From Mesoaciditogaceae bacterium (lineage in GTDB: Bacteria; Thermotogota; Thermotogae; Mesoaciditogales; Mesoaciditogaceae), in NCBI GenBank assembly GCA_015486145.1, contig WFSH01000222.1:1-6286 (forward strand): a stretch of DNA of 6,286 nt, in the 5' to 3' direction. A model generated the notes under the pieces. That model saw only the letters and a list, made by a program, of their open reading frames with translations, made no database searches and had not been told where the DNA came from. Made by a program: the position numbers and the translations under genes. Positions 1 to 5,748 of the stretch are shown piece after piece. Within the stretch, counting starts at the first letter, position 1; each line of letters opens with the position of its first letter.

Positions 1-21
1 ATGTTGATTAACGATTTCCAT
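1..21 (-). CDS. Start of an unidentified gene, cut by the window edge
   Basis: An ATG at 21-19 begins an open frame reading MEIVNQH before the window ends. It has a good Shine-Dalgarno sequence, AAAGGAG, seven bases upstream, and it lies 42 bases beyond the stop of the frameshifted permease on the same strand, so it is probably the next gene of the same transcript. Seven codons are too few to name a product. The start call rests only on the ribosome binding site and on the position in the cluster. Confidence 0.5.
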
Positions 22-63
22 CTTAAATCTCCTTTTTTATTGGACTTTCCACTTGCCATGTTT

Positions 64-740
64 TTAAAGCAAAACTCTCATTACTCTCTCTTTATCTATT
101 TTTGAAATGGCAAAATACAAAAGCACAGCAACTCCAATACCTCCAATTGTCCAGATAAATGGGAACCGAGACATTTTCAGCGGGTGATTGAGAAATTCCA
201 TAGATGAGAATAGCAAGAACAACATGGTTATCATTTGGACATATTGGATCTTTGTGATGAGGAGATAGAGTAATCCTATCGTTTCTGTTATCACAAATCC
301 CCAAATTGGAATCGTCACTAAAGCTGTTAAACTTATCTGAATGTTCGGAAGAGGAGCCTTTTCGTAAAGGATGAAGATCATGAAGGATACAAAAGATACC
401 ACTGTGAATACGTACGTGATCGTGAAAGTGATCACCGACTTGGCGAAGAAGATGTCTTTGATGGTCATAGGCCCGGCCAACAGGGAGGAAAGCGTAAAAT
501 CGTTTCTTTCATTTCGGAAGATGACATCGCTTATGAACATGACTCCGAGGATGAATATCACAGCTATGGATGAGAGGAAAAGAAAATTGAAAATCACTCC
601 GAGATTCGAATTTTTCCCTTTTGCAAAGAACAACGTGTTGGCAACGACCATATACTACCACGGCAGTCATATAGAGCAACAACTTCTTTCGTAAAATGTT
701 ATCGCATATCTTTCCACATCATCGCTTTGATCTCGTTCAT
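64..740 (-). pseudogene. ABC-2 type permease (permease 3), frameshifted twice near the 5' end
   Basis: This would be the membrane partner of the ABC ATPase just upstream. The natural start is the ATG at 740, which overlaps the ATPase stop as ATGA and has GGAGG seven bases upstream. It reads MNEIKAMMWKDMR and then hits TAA (701-699). The next frame gives NILRKKLLLYMTAVVVY, and a second shift near 652-655 leads into an open frame running to the TAA at 64-66. Joined, the three pieces align along their length with permease 2 (2492-3166): both begin MNEIKA-MWKD-R, both carry FR-ER----L--LLA-P after the second helix, and both end in a KIDKE motif. The long 195-residue part holds about five membrane segments. 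A restart at the ATG at 651 is possible but has no ribosome binding site and would lose the first cytoplasmic segment. The family is clear; whether the lesions are real or sequencing errors cannot be settled here. Confidence 0.8.
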
Positions 741-1651
741 TCTTCATCCTCCTTGATTACTCGGGCGTACAGATCCTCGAGGCTTACGCGTTCTTCTTCG
801 ACCCTTTCGACGTTGATTCCATTTTCTACCAGAAATTTCACGACCTTTTTCGTATTGACAAAATCTTTTGAGAAAATTATGTGACCGTCCTGCATTTTTG
901 CGTTAAACTTATCCGTAATGCTTTTCTTTACAACGTCGTTGATCTCTCCAGAAATTTCCACCTTGACGTTTCTTTCAATACCAAGCTCTCTCTTTATCTC
1001 TTCCAACGAGCCGTTGACGATTATTTTCCCCTTGCGCAGCAAAGCGATTCGCGTGCATAGTCTTTCGACATCGAAGAGATCGTGGGACGTTATGAATATC
1101 GTCTTTCCTGATCTCGGAAGAGCTTTCAGCATATCGACAACTTCTTTTCGAACAAGAGGATCCAAATTGGAAGTTGGTTCATCCATAATTATTAGTGATG
1201 GCTCTGTAAGCATGACACGTACCACGGCTAATTTTTGTTGCATTCCACTTGAAAGTTCTTTCACTCTTTTTTTTCTTTTTTCCCATAAATTCCATTTTTT
1301 TAGGTACTTTTCGATATGATTCGTTTCCATCTCATACAGCATAGACCAAAAAATCAGGTTCTCTTCAACGGTTAAATCTCTATATAAGCCTCTTTCACTA
1401 AGAAGGAACCCAATCTTCTCCCTTTGCACTTTTGAAAGTGTATAAGAATCTTGGTTCCAAACTTTAACAATTCCAGATGTTGGTTTAAGAAGCCCAAGAA
1501 TGAGATTGATGAACGTTGTTTTTCCAGCTCCGTTTGGACCTATGAGACCTATAATTTCACCTTCTTCAACGTTCAAATTTATACCTTTTAAGGCTTGCGT
1601 GCCATCGTGATACGTTTTTACCAACTCATGAGTTTCTATTATTGTTGACAT
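737..1651 (-). CDS. ABC transporter ATP-binding protein (ATPase 2, AlbC-like position)
   Basis: A 304-residue ATPase of an ABC-2 type exporter, acting at the inner face of the membrane. Motifs are complete: Walker A GPNGAGKTT (38-46), signature LSSGMQQ (133-139), Walker B LIIMDEP (153-159), D-loop SNLD (161-164) and the switch histidine in TSHD (H190). The usual Q-loop glutamine is absent; the segment reads GFLLSERGLY, a variation also found in other drug- and peptide-exporter ATPases of this group. Residues after about 210 form a C-terminal extension typical of DrrA/BcrA-like proteins. The ATG start has GGGAGG seven bases upstream. The gene follows the 61-residue membrane protein by 45 bases and overlaps the permease 3 start by four bases, so those products should work together. 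Because permease 3 is broken and permease 2 has no ATPase beside it, this ATPase may now serve permease 2 (inference). The order maturase tail, small protein, ATPase, permease is that of albABCD. The substrate is not determined by sequence. Confidence 0.93.
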   Translation of the reverse strand: MSTIIETHELVKTYHDGTQALKGINLNVEEGEIIGLIGPNGAGKTTFINLILGLLKPTSGIVKVWNQDSYTLSKVQREKIGFLLSERGLYRDLTVEENLIFWSMLYEMETNHIEKYLKKWNLWEKRKKRVKELSSGMQQKLAVVRVMLTEPSLIIMDEPTSNLDPLVRKEVVDMLKALPRSGKTIFITSHDLFDVERLCTRIALLRKGKIIVNGSLEEIKRELGIERNVKVEISGEINDVVKKSITDKFNAKMQDGHIIFSKDFVNTKKVVKFLVENGINVERVEEERVSLEDLYARVIKEDEE

Positions 1652-1697
1652 GTATTTTCCTCCCTGTTCATCACTTACCTACGCACGACTCAATTTA

Positions 1698-1883
1698 TTA
1701 TAGTTTGTGCATTAACCAATCTTGAAACAAATTAATTGCCAACAAGATCAAAGCTAATGCGACAACTCTCATGAGGATTTCTTTGACTTTATTTCTTCCT
1801 TCGGCTGTACGAGATTTGAGCAATATCAAGAACGAGAGCGCTGAAAGAAGCAAAATAAGTAATAACATACTTTTAGCTGTCAT
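1698..1883 (-). CDS. Small two-helix membrane protein (AlbB-like position)
   Basis: A 61-residue protein that is almost all membrane. Helix 1 spans about residues 5-22, a basic polar loop runs from 23 to 38 (KSRTAEGRNKVKE), helix 2 spans about 39-54, and a short tail ends HKL. The ATG start is supported by AAGGAG eight bases upstream. The first 11 bases overlap the end of the radical-SAM fragment, and ATPase 2 follows. This size, topology and place between a SPASM radical-SAM enzyme and an ABC ATPase match AlbB of the subtilosin operon, although I see no diagnostic residues and make the link by context. A role as accessory subunit of the peptide exporter or in immunity is therefore inference. 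Codons 30-55 are duplicated at 3530-3611. It could be an unrelated small membrane protein, but the coupling to its neighbours argues it is a real gene. Confidence 0.75.
   Translation of the reverse strand: MTAKSMLLLILLLSALSFLILLKSRTAEGRNKVKEILMRVVALALILLAINLFQDWLMHKL
1717..1797 (-). repeat. 81-bp dispersed direct repeat, copy A (inside the 61-aa gene)
   Basis: This stretch matches 3531-3611 at 78 of 81 positions by direct comparison, in the same orientation. Here it lies in the intact two-helix protein gene and encodes roughly residues 30-55. The match ends sharply on both sides. The three differences lie at 1753, 1755 and 1791. The two copies are 1,814 bp apart. Confidence 0.95.
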
Positions 1884-2082
1884 TACACCACTCCTTTTTG
1901 ATGTTAATGGAATTCAATAAACAAAGTTCCTTTCCATAAATATTTCCACTCAATTCTTTTTCTACAGCTCGACAATCAAAGCATCCATATCGGAATTCAC
2001 AGTCTTTACATTTATCAACTTTTGAAAGATTTAAGTTCCAATATTTTTCTATAAGGTGATCTTCAAAGATTTTGGAGTTTGT
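1873..2082 (-). pseudogene. C-terminal SPASM fragment of a radical-SAM peptide maturase
   Basis: Sixty-nine open codons follow the in-frame TGA at 2085-2083 and end in TAA at 1875-1873. Residues 25-38 read CKDCEFRYGCFDCR, a C-x2-C-x5-C-x2-C cluster followed by C54 in GKELCLLN and then a KEW near the end. This is the pattern of SPASM domains, which hold auxiliary iron-sulfur clusters in radical-SAM enzymes that modify ribosomally made peptides; the CEFRY-C-DCR wording is typical of peptide maturases. The preceding stretch (HLIEKYWNLNLSKVDKC) also fits the lead-in seen in such proteins. The catalytic radical-SAM barrel with CxxxCxxC is missing, and transposase debris lies just upstream, so the gene was probably truncated by insertion or deletion. 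The C-terminus appears natural and overlaps the start of the 61-residue gene by 11 bases, preserving the original operon junction. The fragment has no start codon of its own and is unlikely to make a working enzyme. Confidence 0.75.
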
Positions 2083-2156
2083 TCAAAAATTCAAAGTTCA
2101 AAAAGAGACCACCAACTTTTTATTCTTAGCAAGACCATTAGAAACATTGGATAAGG

Positions 2157-2453
2157 TCACTTTGATTTGGAAGAACCTTTTCTCGGATTAATGTCTATGA
2201 CAGGAATGACAGGTGTACGATTAAGAATAAAATGATATATCTCATTCGAATCATATGCTTTATCCAGGAGGACATATCCACTCGTTTTCAAAGAATCAAT
2301 CACATAGTTGAATCAGGTTCCATTCGTAGTCATAGTCAAAGATGCATTCTTGTCGACATACTTATGACGTTTTCTCTGAAGATGAACTCTATGTTTCAAA
2401 CAAGGCTTAATCATGGTTGAATCGACAGTTGTTAATGACTTTTGATTTTTCCC
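2157..2453 (-). pseudogene. Decayed DDE transposase (IS4/IS5-like) fragment
   Basis: The minus strand holds 99 codons interrupted by one TGA (2315-2313). Recognisable segments are LTTVDSTMIKPCLKHRVHLQ, with the first acidic residue in VDS, and GYVLLDKAYDSNEIYHFI followed by PVIPVIDINPRKG. The D-K-(A/G)-YDS block before a PVI-PVI stretch is the second catalytic-aspartate region of DDE_Tnp_1 transposases. The N-terminal part and the C-terminal block with the catalytic glutamate are absent, and I found no terminal inverted repeats, so this is an immobile remnant. It begins about 40 bases past the stop of permease 2 and ends about 75 bases before the truncated radical-SAM fragment, which suggests that the element or its loss removed the front of that gene. 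The exact IS family cannot be named by eye. Confidence 0.75.
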
Positions 2454-2491
2454 TTAACCACAATGATTATTTTTTTGAACTGGATACATCT

Positions 2492-3166
2492 TCAGGATAA
2501 AATCCCCATTATCTTTTCTTTATCGATTTTGCCAATAACGAAATATAACAAGAATGCAACTCCAACACCGATCAAAGTTATAAATAGAGAGAAATTCACC
2601 AAATCATTGAAATGCGAATATGAAAAGACCATAACAGCGACGAATATGATCATTGAAACTACTTGAGCAAAATTCAAATCGCTGATCAGTATATAGAGTA
2701 ACCCAACTAATTCTATTGTATCGAAGCCAACGATCGGGATAGTTACTAAAGAAATAACAATAATTTCTATTGTCGGAAAAGGATCCTCAGAAAAAAAGAA
2801 AAAAACGAGTGAAATTACAACGATGATAAATTCCATAAAACACGAGAAGATAAAAGTCACGAAAAACTTCGCTAAAAACATGTTTTTCACATTCAACGGA
2901 GCGGCAAGCAACGTTGGAAGCGTTCTTTCTTTCCTCTCATCACGAAAAATCTGTCCCGTAAGGTAGAGCATACTCAAAAAGAAAATGTTAGATGTTAAAG
3001 ACAAAAACACCATGGTTACAATATTTTCAGAAACGTTTTTCGCTTTTAAAAGCTGAGTTCCAAATAGGAAAAGTACAAAAATGATTAAAAATATAGAATA
3101 TATGATTTTTTTTCCAATAGTAAGTTGGCGAATATCTTTCCACATTATAGCTTTGATTTCATTCAT
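2492..3166 (-). CDS. ABC-2 type transporter permease (permease 2)
   Basis: A 224-residue integral membrane protein with six predicted helices (about 20-40, 50-71, 98-126, 133-163, 166-184 and 189-211). It opens with the amphipathic MNEIKAIMWKDIRQ typical of ABC-2 permeases. Between helices 2 and 3 it carries IFRDERKERTLPTLLAAPLN, the cytoplasmic coupling motif that in this superfamily contacts the ATPase. It ends in KIDKEKIMGILS. It is a clear paralogue of the frameshifted permease 3, so the pair probably arose by duplication and may once have formed a heterodimer. The ATG at 3166 follows the small membrane-protein gene by 18 bases, and the ribosome binding site (AAGGTGG) abuts that gene's stop. 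Its size and fold also recall CcmB, but no haem-exporter partners are present. No ATPase gene is adjacent; ATPase 2 is the likeliest partner. The substrate is unknown, perhaps a modified peptide given the context. Confidence 0.9.
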   Translation of the reverse strand: MNEIKAIMWKDIRQLTIGKKIIYSIFLIIFVLFLFGTQLLKAKNVSENIVTMVFLSLTSNIFFLSMLYLTGQIFRDERKERTLPTLLAAPLNVKNMFLAKFFVTFIFSCFMEFIIVVISLVFFFFSEDPFPTIEIIVISLVTIPIVGFDTIELVGLLYILISDLNFAQVVSMIIFVAVMVFSYSHFNDLVNFSLFITLIGVGVAFLLYFVIGKIDKEKIMGILS

Positions 3167-3184
3167 TTTGTTTCTACACCACCT

Positions 3185-3421
3185 TCAATGAGAATTGTTG
3201 GACAATAGGATCAGGAAAATGACTACGCCTACTGCGATTGCGATCAAAATACGTGGGAGAGGCATATTTTTAGAAATTTCTCTAAAAAATTCTTTCATGT
3301 TCTTGCCTTCCTTTTTGTTCTTTTTAACAATCATTATAGCCATTATGAATACTGAAATCATTCCTATTACAAAAAGTGGGCGTGCTATTTGTTCTGGTAT
3401 TGGTGGCAACAAATACTTCAT
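3185..3421 (-). CDS. Small two-helix membrane protein, partner of permease 2
   Basis: A 78-residue protein from the ATG at 3421, or 81 residues from an in-frame GTG at 3430. I prefer the ATG: GGTGAT, which matches the anti-Shine-Dalgarno sequence, lies just before it, whereas the GTG would have only a three-base spacer from AAAGG. Helix 1 spans about residues 15-32, a strongly basic loop with KKNKKEGKNMKEFFREISKN follows, and helix 2 spans about 58-73, ending SNNSH. The plan of helix, basic EG-N-KE loop, helix is like that of the 61-residue protein at 1698-1883, and each sits at the head of a permease unit, so the two may be distant homologues with the same accessory role (inference). Nothing catalytic is visible. 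The stop lies 18 bases before permease 2, which suggests cotranslation. Confidence 0.72.
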   Translation of the reverse strand: MKYLLPPIPEQIARPLFVIGMISVFIMAIMIVKKNKKEGKNMKEFFREISKNMPLPRILIAIAVGVVIFLILLSNNSH

Positions 3422-3426
3422 TTCAA

Positions 3427-3513
3427 TCACCAGCCTTTAAATTTAGGAAAATGGTAAAGCACTTCTCCGTAAATTTTTATTTGTTTTTCACCTTTGAGCT
3501 TCGGTTTTATTTG
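3427..3513 (-). pseudogene. Unidentified 28-codon C-terminal tail, possibly a truncated gene
   Basis: After an in-frame TAA at 3516-3514 the minus strand reads 28 codons ending GEVLYHFPKFKGW and TGA (3429-3427), five bases before the ATG of the small membrane protein. The composition (regular lysine, aromatic and glycine spacing) and the stop placed just ahead of the next start look like the end of a coupled upstream gene. A terminal aromatic-P-x-x-x-G-W is also how some SPASM radical-SAM proteins end, but the expected cysteine is missing. There is no start codon. This may equally be chance reading of non-coding DNA. Confidence 0.3.
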
Positions 3514-3529
3514 TTAACAGGTGAAGCAG

Positions 3530-3611
3530 TCAATCTTGAAACAAATTAATTGCCAACAAGATCAAATCCAATGCGACAACTCTCATGAGGATTTCTTTGA
3601 CTTTGTTTCTT
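3530..3611 (-). pseudogene. Truncated duplicate of the 61-aa membrane-protein gene (repeat copy B)
   Basis: Bases 3531-3611 repeat 1717-1797 with three differences. In frame they give 26 codons equal to residues 30-55 of the 61-residue protein (RNKVKEILMRVVAL...INLFQD), then a TGA (3532-3530) where the intact gene has TGG. One change puts an aspartate in the middle of helix 2 (A44D in the intact numbering), and another is silent, which fits loss of selection. The first helix and start codon are missing. The fragment begins six bases after the stop of permease 1, so a recombination joint lies at about 3612. It shows that a copy of the small-protein gene once stood near permease 1 or was moved there. 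Confidence 0.85.
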
Positions 3612-3617
3612 ACATCT

Positions 3618-4409
3618 TCACAGCATGCTTTTCTTTTCGATCAGAAACCAAGACGATACGATCATGATCACTATAATGCCGATTCCGATTGTGAATGGCA
3701 AATATCCCCCAAAGTTGCCAGCCATGTACGCTTTTACGTTGAGAAACAGCGTGTTGAAATCTATGGACTTTGCCCAAGCCTGATGAAAAATGTCCTTGAA
3801 ACTACTCCAAAGTATGAAAAACCCAATGGATATCAAAGCGCTGATCCATCTTTTGAATCGAGTTAAAATGGAGATAAAAACCGTGATCGCAAATAGGGCT
3901 AAAAAACCGATAATATAAGGCACAAGAGCGTGAAGAAAAATCATCATATCGATCTTTTTCCCCGAAATAGATGATATTATAGGTACAGCGATAAGAGGTA
4001 CAACGATTCCCAATGTAATGGCGATAAAGCCGGCAATGAATTTTGAGATTAGAATCTTTCCGTAGGATATCGGTCTTGTGAAAAGAAAATCCAGCGTTTT
4101 TTTGTTTTCTTTTCCAAAAATACTCTCTCCCAACACCGCGAAGAAAAATATCATGATGAAAATACCAAGCCCCTCGTACCATGAAGTAAGCATGTAATAT
4201 CCAAAATTTTTCATCAAAATTATGCTCTTTTTCATAGAATCTATTTGGGCAGGAGATAAGTTAGACGGTTTTTCTAAAAGGGCTTTGTATGAATTTATGG
4301 TGGTATGATACATACCAAATGTCATAAAAGCTATTCCAACAAAAATCAACATGACTGCTAAAATTATCCATCTGCGTTCTTTGAGATCTTTCCAAATTAT
4401 GGCTCTCAT
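3618..4409 (-). CDS. ABC-2 type transporter permease (permease 1)
   Basis: A 263-residue membrane protein and the membrane half of the exporter whose ATPase is encoded just upstream. It starts MRAIIWKDLKERRW, the usual cytoplasmic amphipathic segment. Predicted helices lie at about 13-33, 79-96, 124-148, 159-183, 187-202 and 236-256, with a large loop (35-78) between the first two that is probably external. The cytoplasmic loop FGKENKKTLDFLFTRPISYGKILISK (given here as its key parts FGKENKK and LDFLFTRPIS, residues 98-123) is the conserved E--x-TL-xLL-xP-S coupling motif of ABC2_membrane_2/NosY-like permeases. The ATG at 4409 overlaps the ATPase 1 stop as ATGA, with GGAAGGAG upstream, implying translational coupling and a fixed ratio. 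The substrate is not evident; with a YtrA-type regulator, export of or protection from a membrane-active peptide or cell-wall antibiotic is reasonable. It is not close to permeases 2 and 3. Confidence 0.9.
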   Translation of the reverse strand: MRAIIWKDLKERRWIILAVMLIFVGIAFMTFGMYHTTINSYKALLEKPSNLSPAQIDSMKKSIILMKNFGYYMLTSWYEGLGIFIMIFFFAVLGESIFGKENKKTLDFLFTRPISYGKILISKFIAGFIAITLGIVVPLIAVPIISSISGKKIDMMIFLHALVPYIIGFLALFAITVFISILTRFKRWISALISIGFFILWSSFKDIFHQAWAKSIDFNTLFLNVKAYMAGNFGGYLPFTIGIGIIVIMIVSSWFLIEKKSML

Positions 4410-5311
4410 TTCTCTTCATCTCCTTCCACCAAATCCATGAATATATCGTTTAAATTCATATCAAGCACTTCAACTGATTCAGTCTTCATATTCTCAAGGT
4501 GGGACAAAATTTCGTCGATGTTTCCGTAAATGTCAAGGACAAATCCGTGACCACTTCTCTCTGCTTTTAAAATCCCATTCAAGTTTTCGAGTTCCTCTAC
4601 AGTAACTTCCTTTTCGTTTTCCTTGAAAGTCACCACTATTTTTTTCCTCTTCTCTTTGATCTCATCGAGTTCTCCCGCAAATACGTCTTTCCCTTCATCG
4701 ATAATGCATACGGTATCTGCTATTTTTTCAACATCTTCAAGTATGTGAGAAGAATAGAAGATCGTTGCACCGTTGTTGGCGCATTCTTTAGAAATGAATT
4801 TAAGCATTTTTCCTCTCATAACCGGATCAAGTCCAGACAAAGGCTCGTCAAGAATGAGTATTTCAGGATCGGTACTCGTTGCAACCACAAAACTCATGGC
4901 TTGTTTCATTCCTTTGGAAAGGGATTTGATTTTTTTTCTGAGATCCAATTTGAATGCTTTGGAGTACTCCAAAACTTTTTCTTCATTCATTTTCTTGAAG
5001 AATTTTGAATTGAATTTCAAAGCTTCACGCCCCGTCATATCAAGGTAAAGTGAGAAGTTTTCCGGCATGTAACCAATTTTCATCCTTAGTTGTGAAAGAT
5101 CGCCCTTAAGCTCCTCGTTTGCAACTCTTACTTCGCCGTCATCTTTTTTCAACAATCCCATCAATATTCTGATCGTCGTGGTCTTACCAGCACCGTTTCT
5201 CCCCAAAAATCCCATGACGCTGCCTTTTTTTACGTTGAACGAAATCCCACTCAGCGCAACGTTCTTGCCGTACGATTTTTTAAGCTTTTTTACTTCGATT
5301 GCGTACTCCAC
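4406..5311 (-). CDS. ABC transporter ATP-binding protein (ATPase 1, YtrB-like)
   Basis: A 301-residue cytoplasmic ATPase that powers permease 1. Walker A GRNGAGKTT spans 37-45, the signature LSKGMKQ 131-137, Walker B ILILDEP 151-157, the D-loop SGLD 159-162, and the switch histidine is H189 in SSHIL. The Q-loop position is glutamate (GYMPEN, 80-85), common in this exporter subgroup. Residues after about 205 form a basic-acidic C-terminal domain as in BcrA/YtrB-type ATPases. The start is a GTG at 5311: a TGA lies in frame two codons upstream, and AAGGAGGAG lies about seven bases before it. The first 32 bases overlap the end of the GntR gene, and the last four overlap permease 1, so the three genes are one translationally coupled unit under the promoter at 5720-5748. 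All catalytic residues are present. Specificity cannot be read from the sequence. Confidence 0.94.
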   Translation of the reverse strand: MEYAIEVKKLKKSYGKNVALSGISFNVKKGSVMGFLGRNGAGKTTTIRILMGLLKKDDGEVRVANEELKGDLSQLRMKIGYMPENFSLYLDMTGREALKFNSKFFKKMNEEKVLEYSKAFKLDLRKKIKSLSKGMKQAMSFVVATSTDPEILILDEPLSGLDPVMRGKMLKFISKECANNGATIFYSSHILEDVEKIADTVCIIDEGKDVFAGELDEIKEKRKKIVVTFKENEKEVTVEELENLNGILKAERSGHGFVLDIYGNIDEILSHLENMKTESVEVLDMNLNDIFMDLVEGDEEK

Positions 5312-5687
5312 CGTTCATCTCCTCCTTGATCATTTTCACAATATCATCTTCTGAAACTCCAAGTTTTTTGGCTTCTTTCACAAGCGTGCAAACGATATGT
5401 TTTAGTTTTTCGACATTTTGGGGACTTTCTTTTCTTTTTAGAACAAAAGTTCCTATTCCTCTCCTAACTTCTGCCAACCCATCCTTTATCAGTTTTTGAT
5501 ACGCTTTTGCAACTGTGTTGGGATTTGTCGTGATTTGATAAGCCATGTCTCTTACTGCTGGCAGTTGTTCTCCATCTCTCAAAATGCCGGTTGCTATGGC
5601 ATATTTAATGGCATCCGCTATTTGAATGTATATTGGTACGCCGGATGATGGATTGATGAATATTTCCAATTTTCCTTTATCATTCAA
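5280..5687 (-). CDS. GntR-family transcriptional regulator, YtrA subfamily
   Basis: A 135-residue cytoplasmic DNA-binding protein. Residues 16-83 form the GntR winged helix: GVPIYIQIADAIKYAIATG, then QLPAVRDMAYQ (41-51), the recognition helix TNPNTVAKAYQKL (54-66), and the wing GLAEVRRGIGTFV (70-82). Only a short helical tail (about 90-125) follows, with no large ligand-binding domain. That short form defines the YtrA subfamily, whose members usually repress an adjacent ABC transporter operon, as here. The start is a TTG at 5687: it has GGAGG seven bases upstream, and the nearby ATG at 5683 is in another frame. The gene overlaps ATPase 1 by 32 bases. The promoter 33 bases upstream contains an inverted repeat over its -10, so the protein is likely an autorepressor released by a peptide or envelope stress signal (inference; no effector can be read from the sequence). 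Confidence 0.92.
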   Translation of the reverse strand: MNDKGKLEIFINPSSGVPIYIQIADAIKYAIATGILRDGEQLPAVRDMAYQITTNPNTVAKAYQKLIKDGLAEVRRGIGTFVLKRKESPQNVEKLKHIVCTLVKEAKKLGVSEDDIVKMIKEEMNGGVRNRSKKA

Positions 5688-5708
5688 TTTTCTTCCTCCG
5701 AGTGTAAC

Positions 5709-5732
5709 AGTGTATTAAGAGTATAATACACT
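5709..5732. promoter_or_regulatory. Inverted-repeat operator, probable GntR/YtrA binding site
   Basis: Nine-base perfect arms, AGTGTATTA (5709-5717) and TAATACACT (5724-5732), flank a six-base centre. The outer hexamers give AGTGTA-N12-TACACT. From memory, B. subtilis YtrA recognises AGTGTA-N13-TACACT, so this is nearly the same site with one base less between the halves. A further AGTGTA half-site stands at 5701-5706, eight bases from the first. The repeat covers the -10 of the promoter and the expected transcription start of the GntR operon, which suits repression. Confidence 0.8.
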
Positions 5733-5748
5733 AATCGTGAAAAGTCAA
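5720..5748 (-). promoter_or_regulatory. Sigma-70 type promoter of the GntR-ABC operon
   Basis: On the minus strand TTGACT (5748-5743) is followed after exactly 17 bases by TATACT (5725-5720). Both boxes differ from consensus by one base. Transcription should start near 5713, giving a leader of about 25 bases before the TTG start at 5687. The -10 box lies within the inverted repeat, so occupancy by the regulator should block initiation. No other promoter of this quality was seen downstream. Confidence 0.8.

Noticed and set aside
371..694. Plus-strand open frame of 107 codons
   Set aside because: It is the antisense of permease 3, has no ribosome binding site and an unnatural composition; the minus-strand reading aligns with a paralogue.
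918..1319. Plus-strand open frame of 133 codons
   Set aside because: Antisense of ATPase 2 across the signature and Walker B motifs; a Ser/Thr-rich shadow with no start signal.
2081..2104. Direct repeat GTTCAAAAA, two copies 15 bases apart, as a CRISPR-like or iteron array
   Set aside because: Only two short AT-rich copies in pseudogene debris; no array, no unique spacers.
2232..2666. Two plus-strand open frames between the transposase remnant and permease 2
   Set aside because: The first is antisense to recognisable DDE transposase sequence and the second is largely antisense to permease 2; neither has family features.
2492..3166. Permease 2 as the CcmB haem-exporter subunit
   Set aside because: Length and six-helix plan are similar, but no CcmA/CcmC/CcmE partners or cytochrome biogenesis genes are present and the coupling motif is generic ABC-2.
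3195..3440. Plus-strand 81-codon frame with hydrophobic stretches
   Set aside because: Exact antisense of the small two-helix protein; hydrophobic codons give hydrophobic shadows. The minus frame has the ribosome binding site and operon spacing.
3802..4182. Minus-strand 126-codon frame inside permease 1
   Set aside because: Out-of-frame overlap with a well-supported ABC-2 permease; composition rich in His, Arg and Tyr with no motif.
4745..5048. Plus-strand frames opposite ATPase 1
   Set aside because: Shadows of the conserved ATPase motifs on the other strand.
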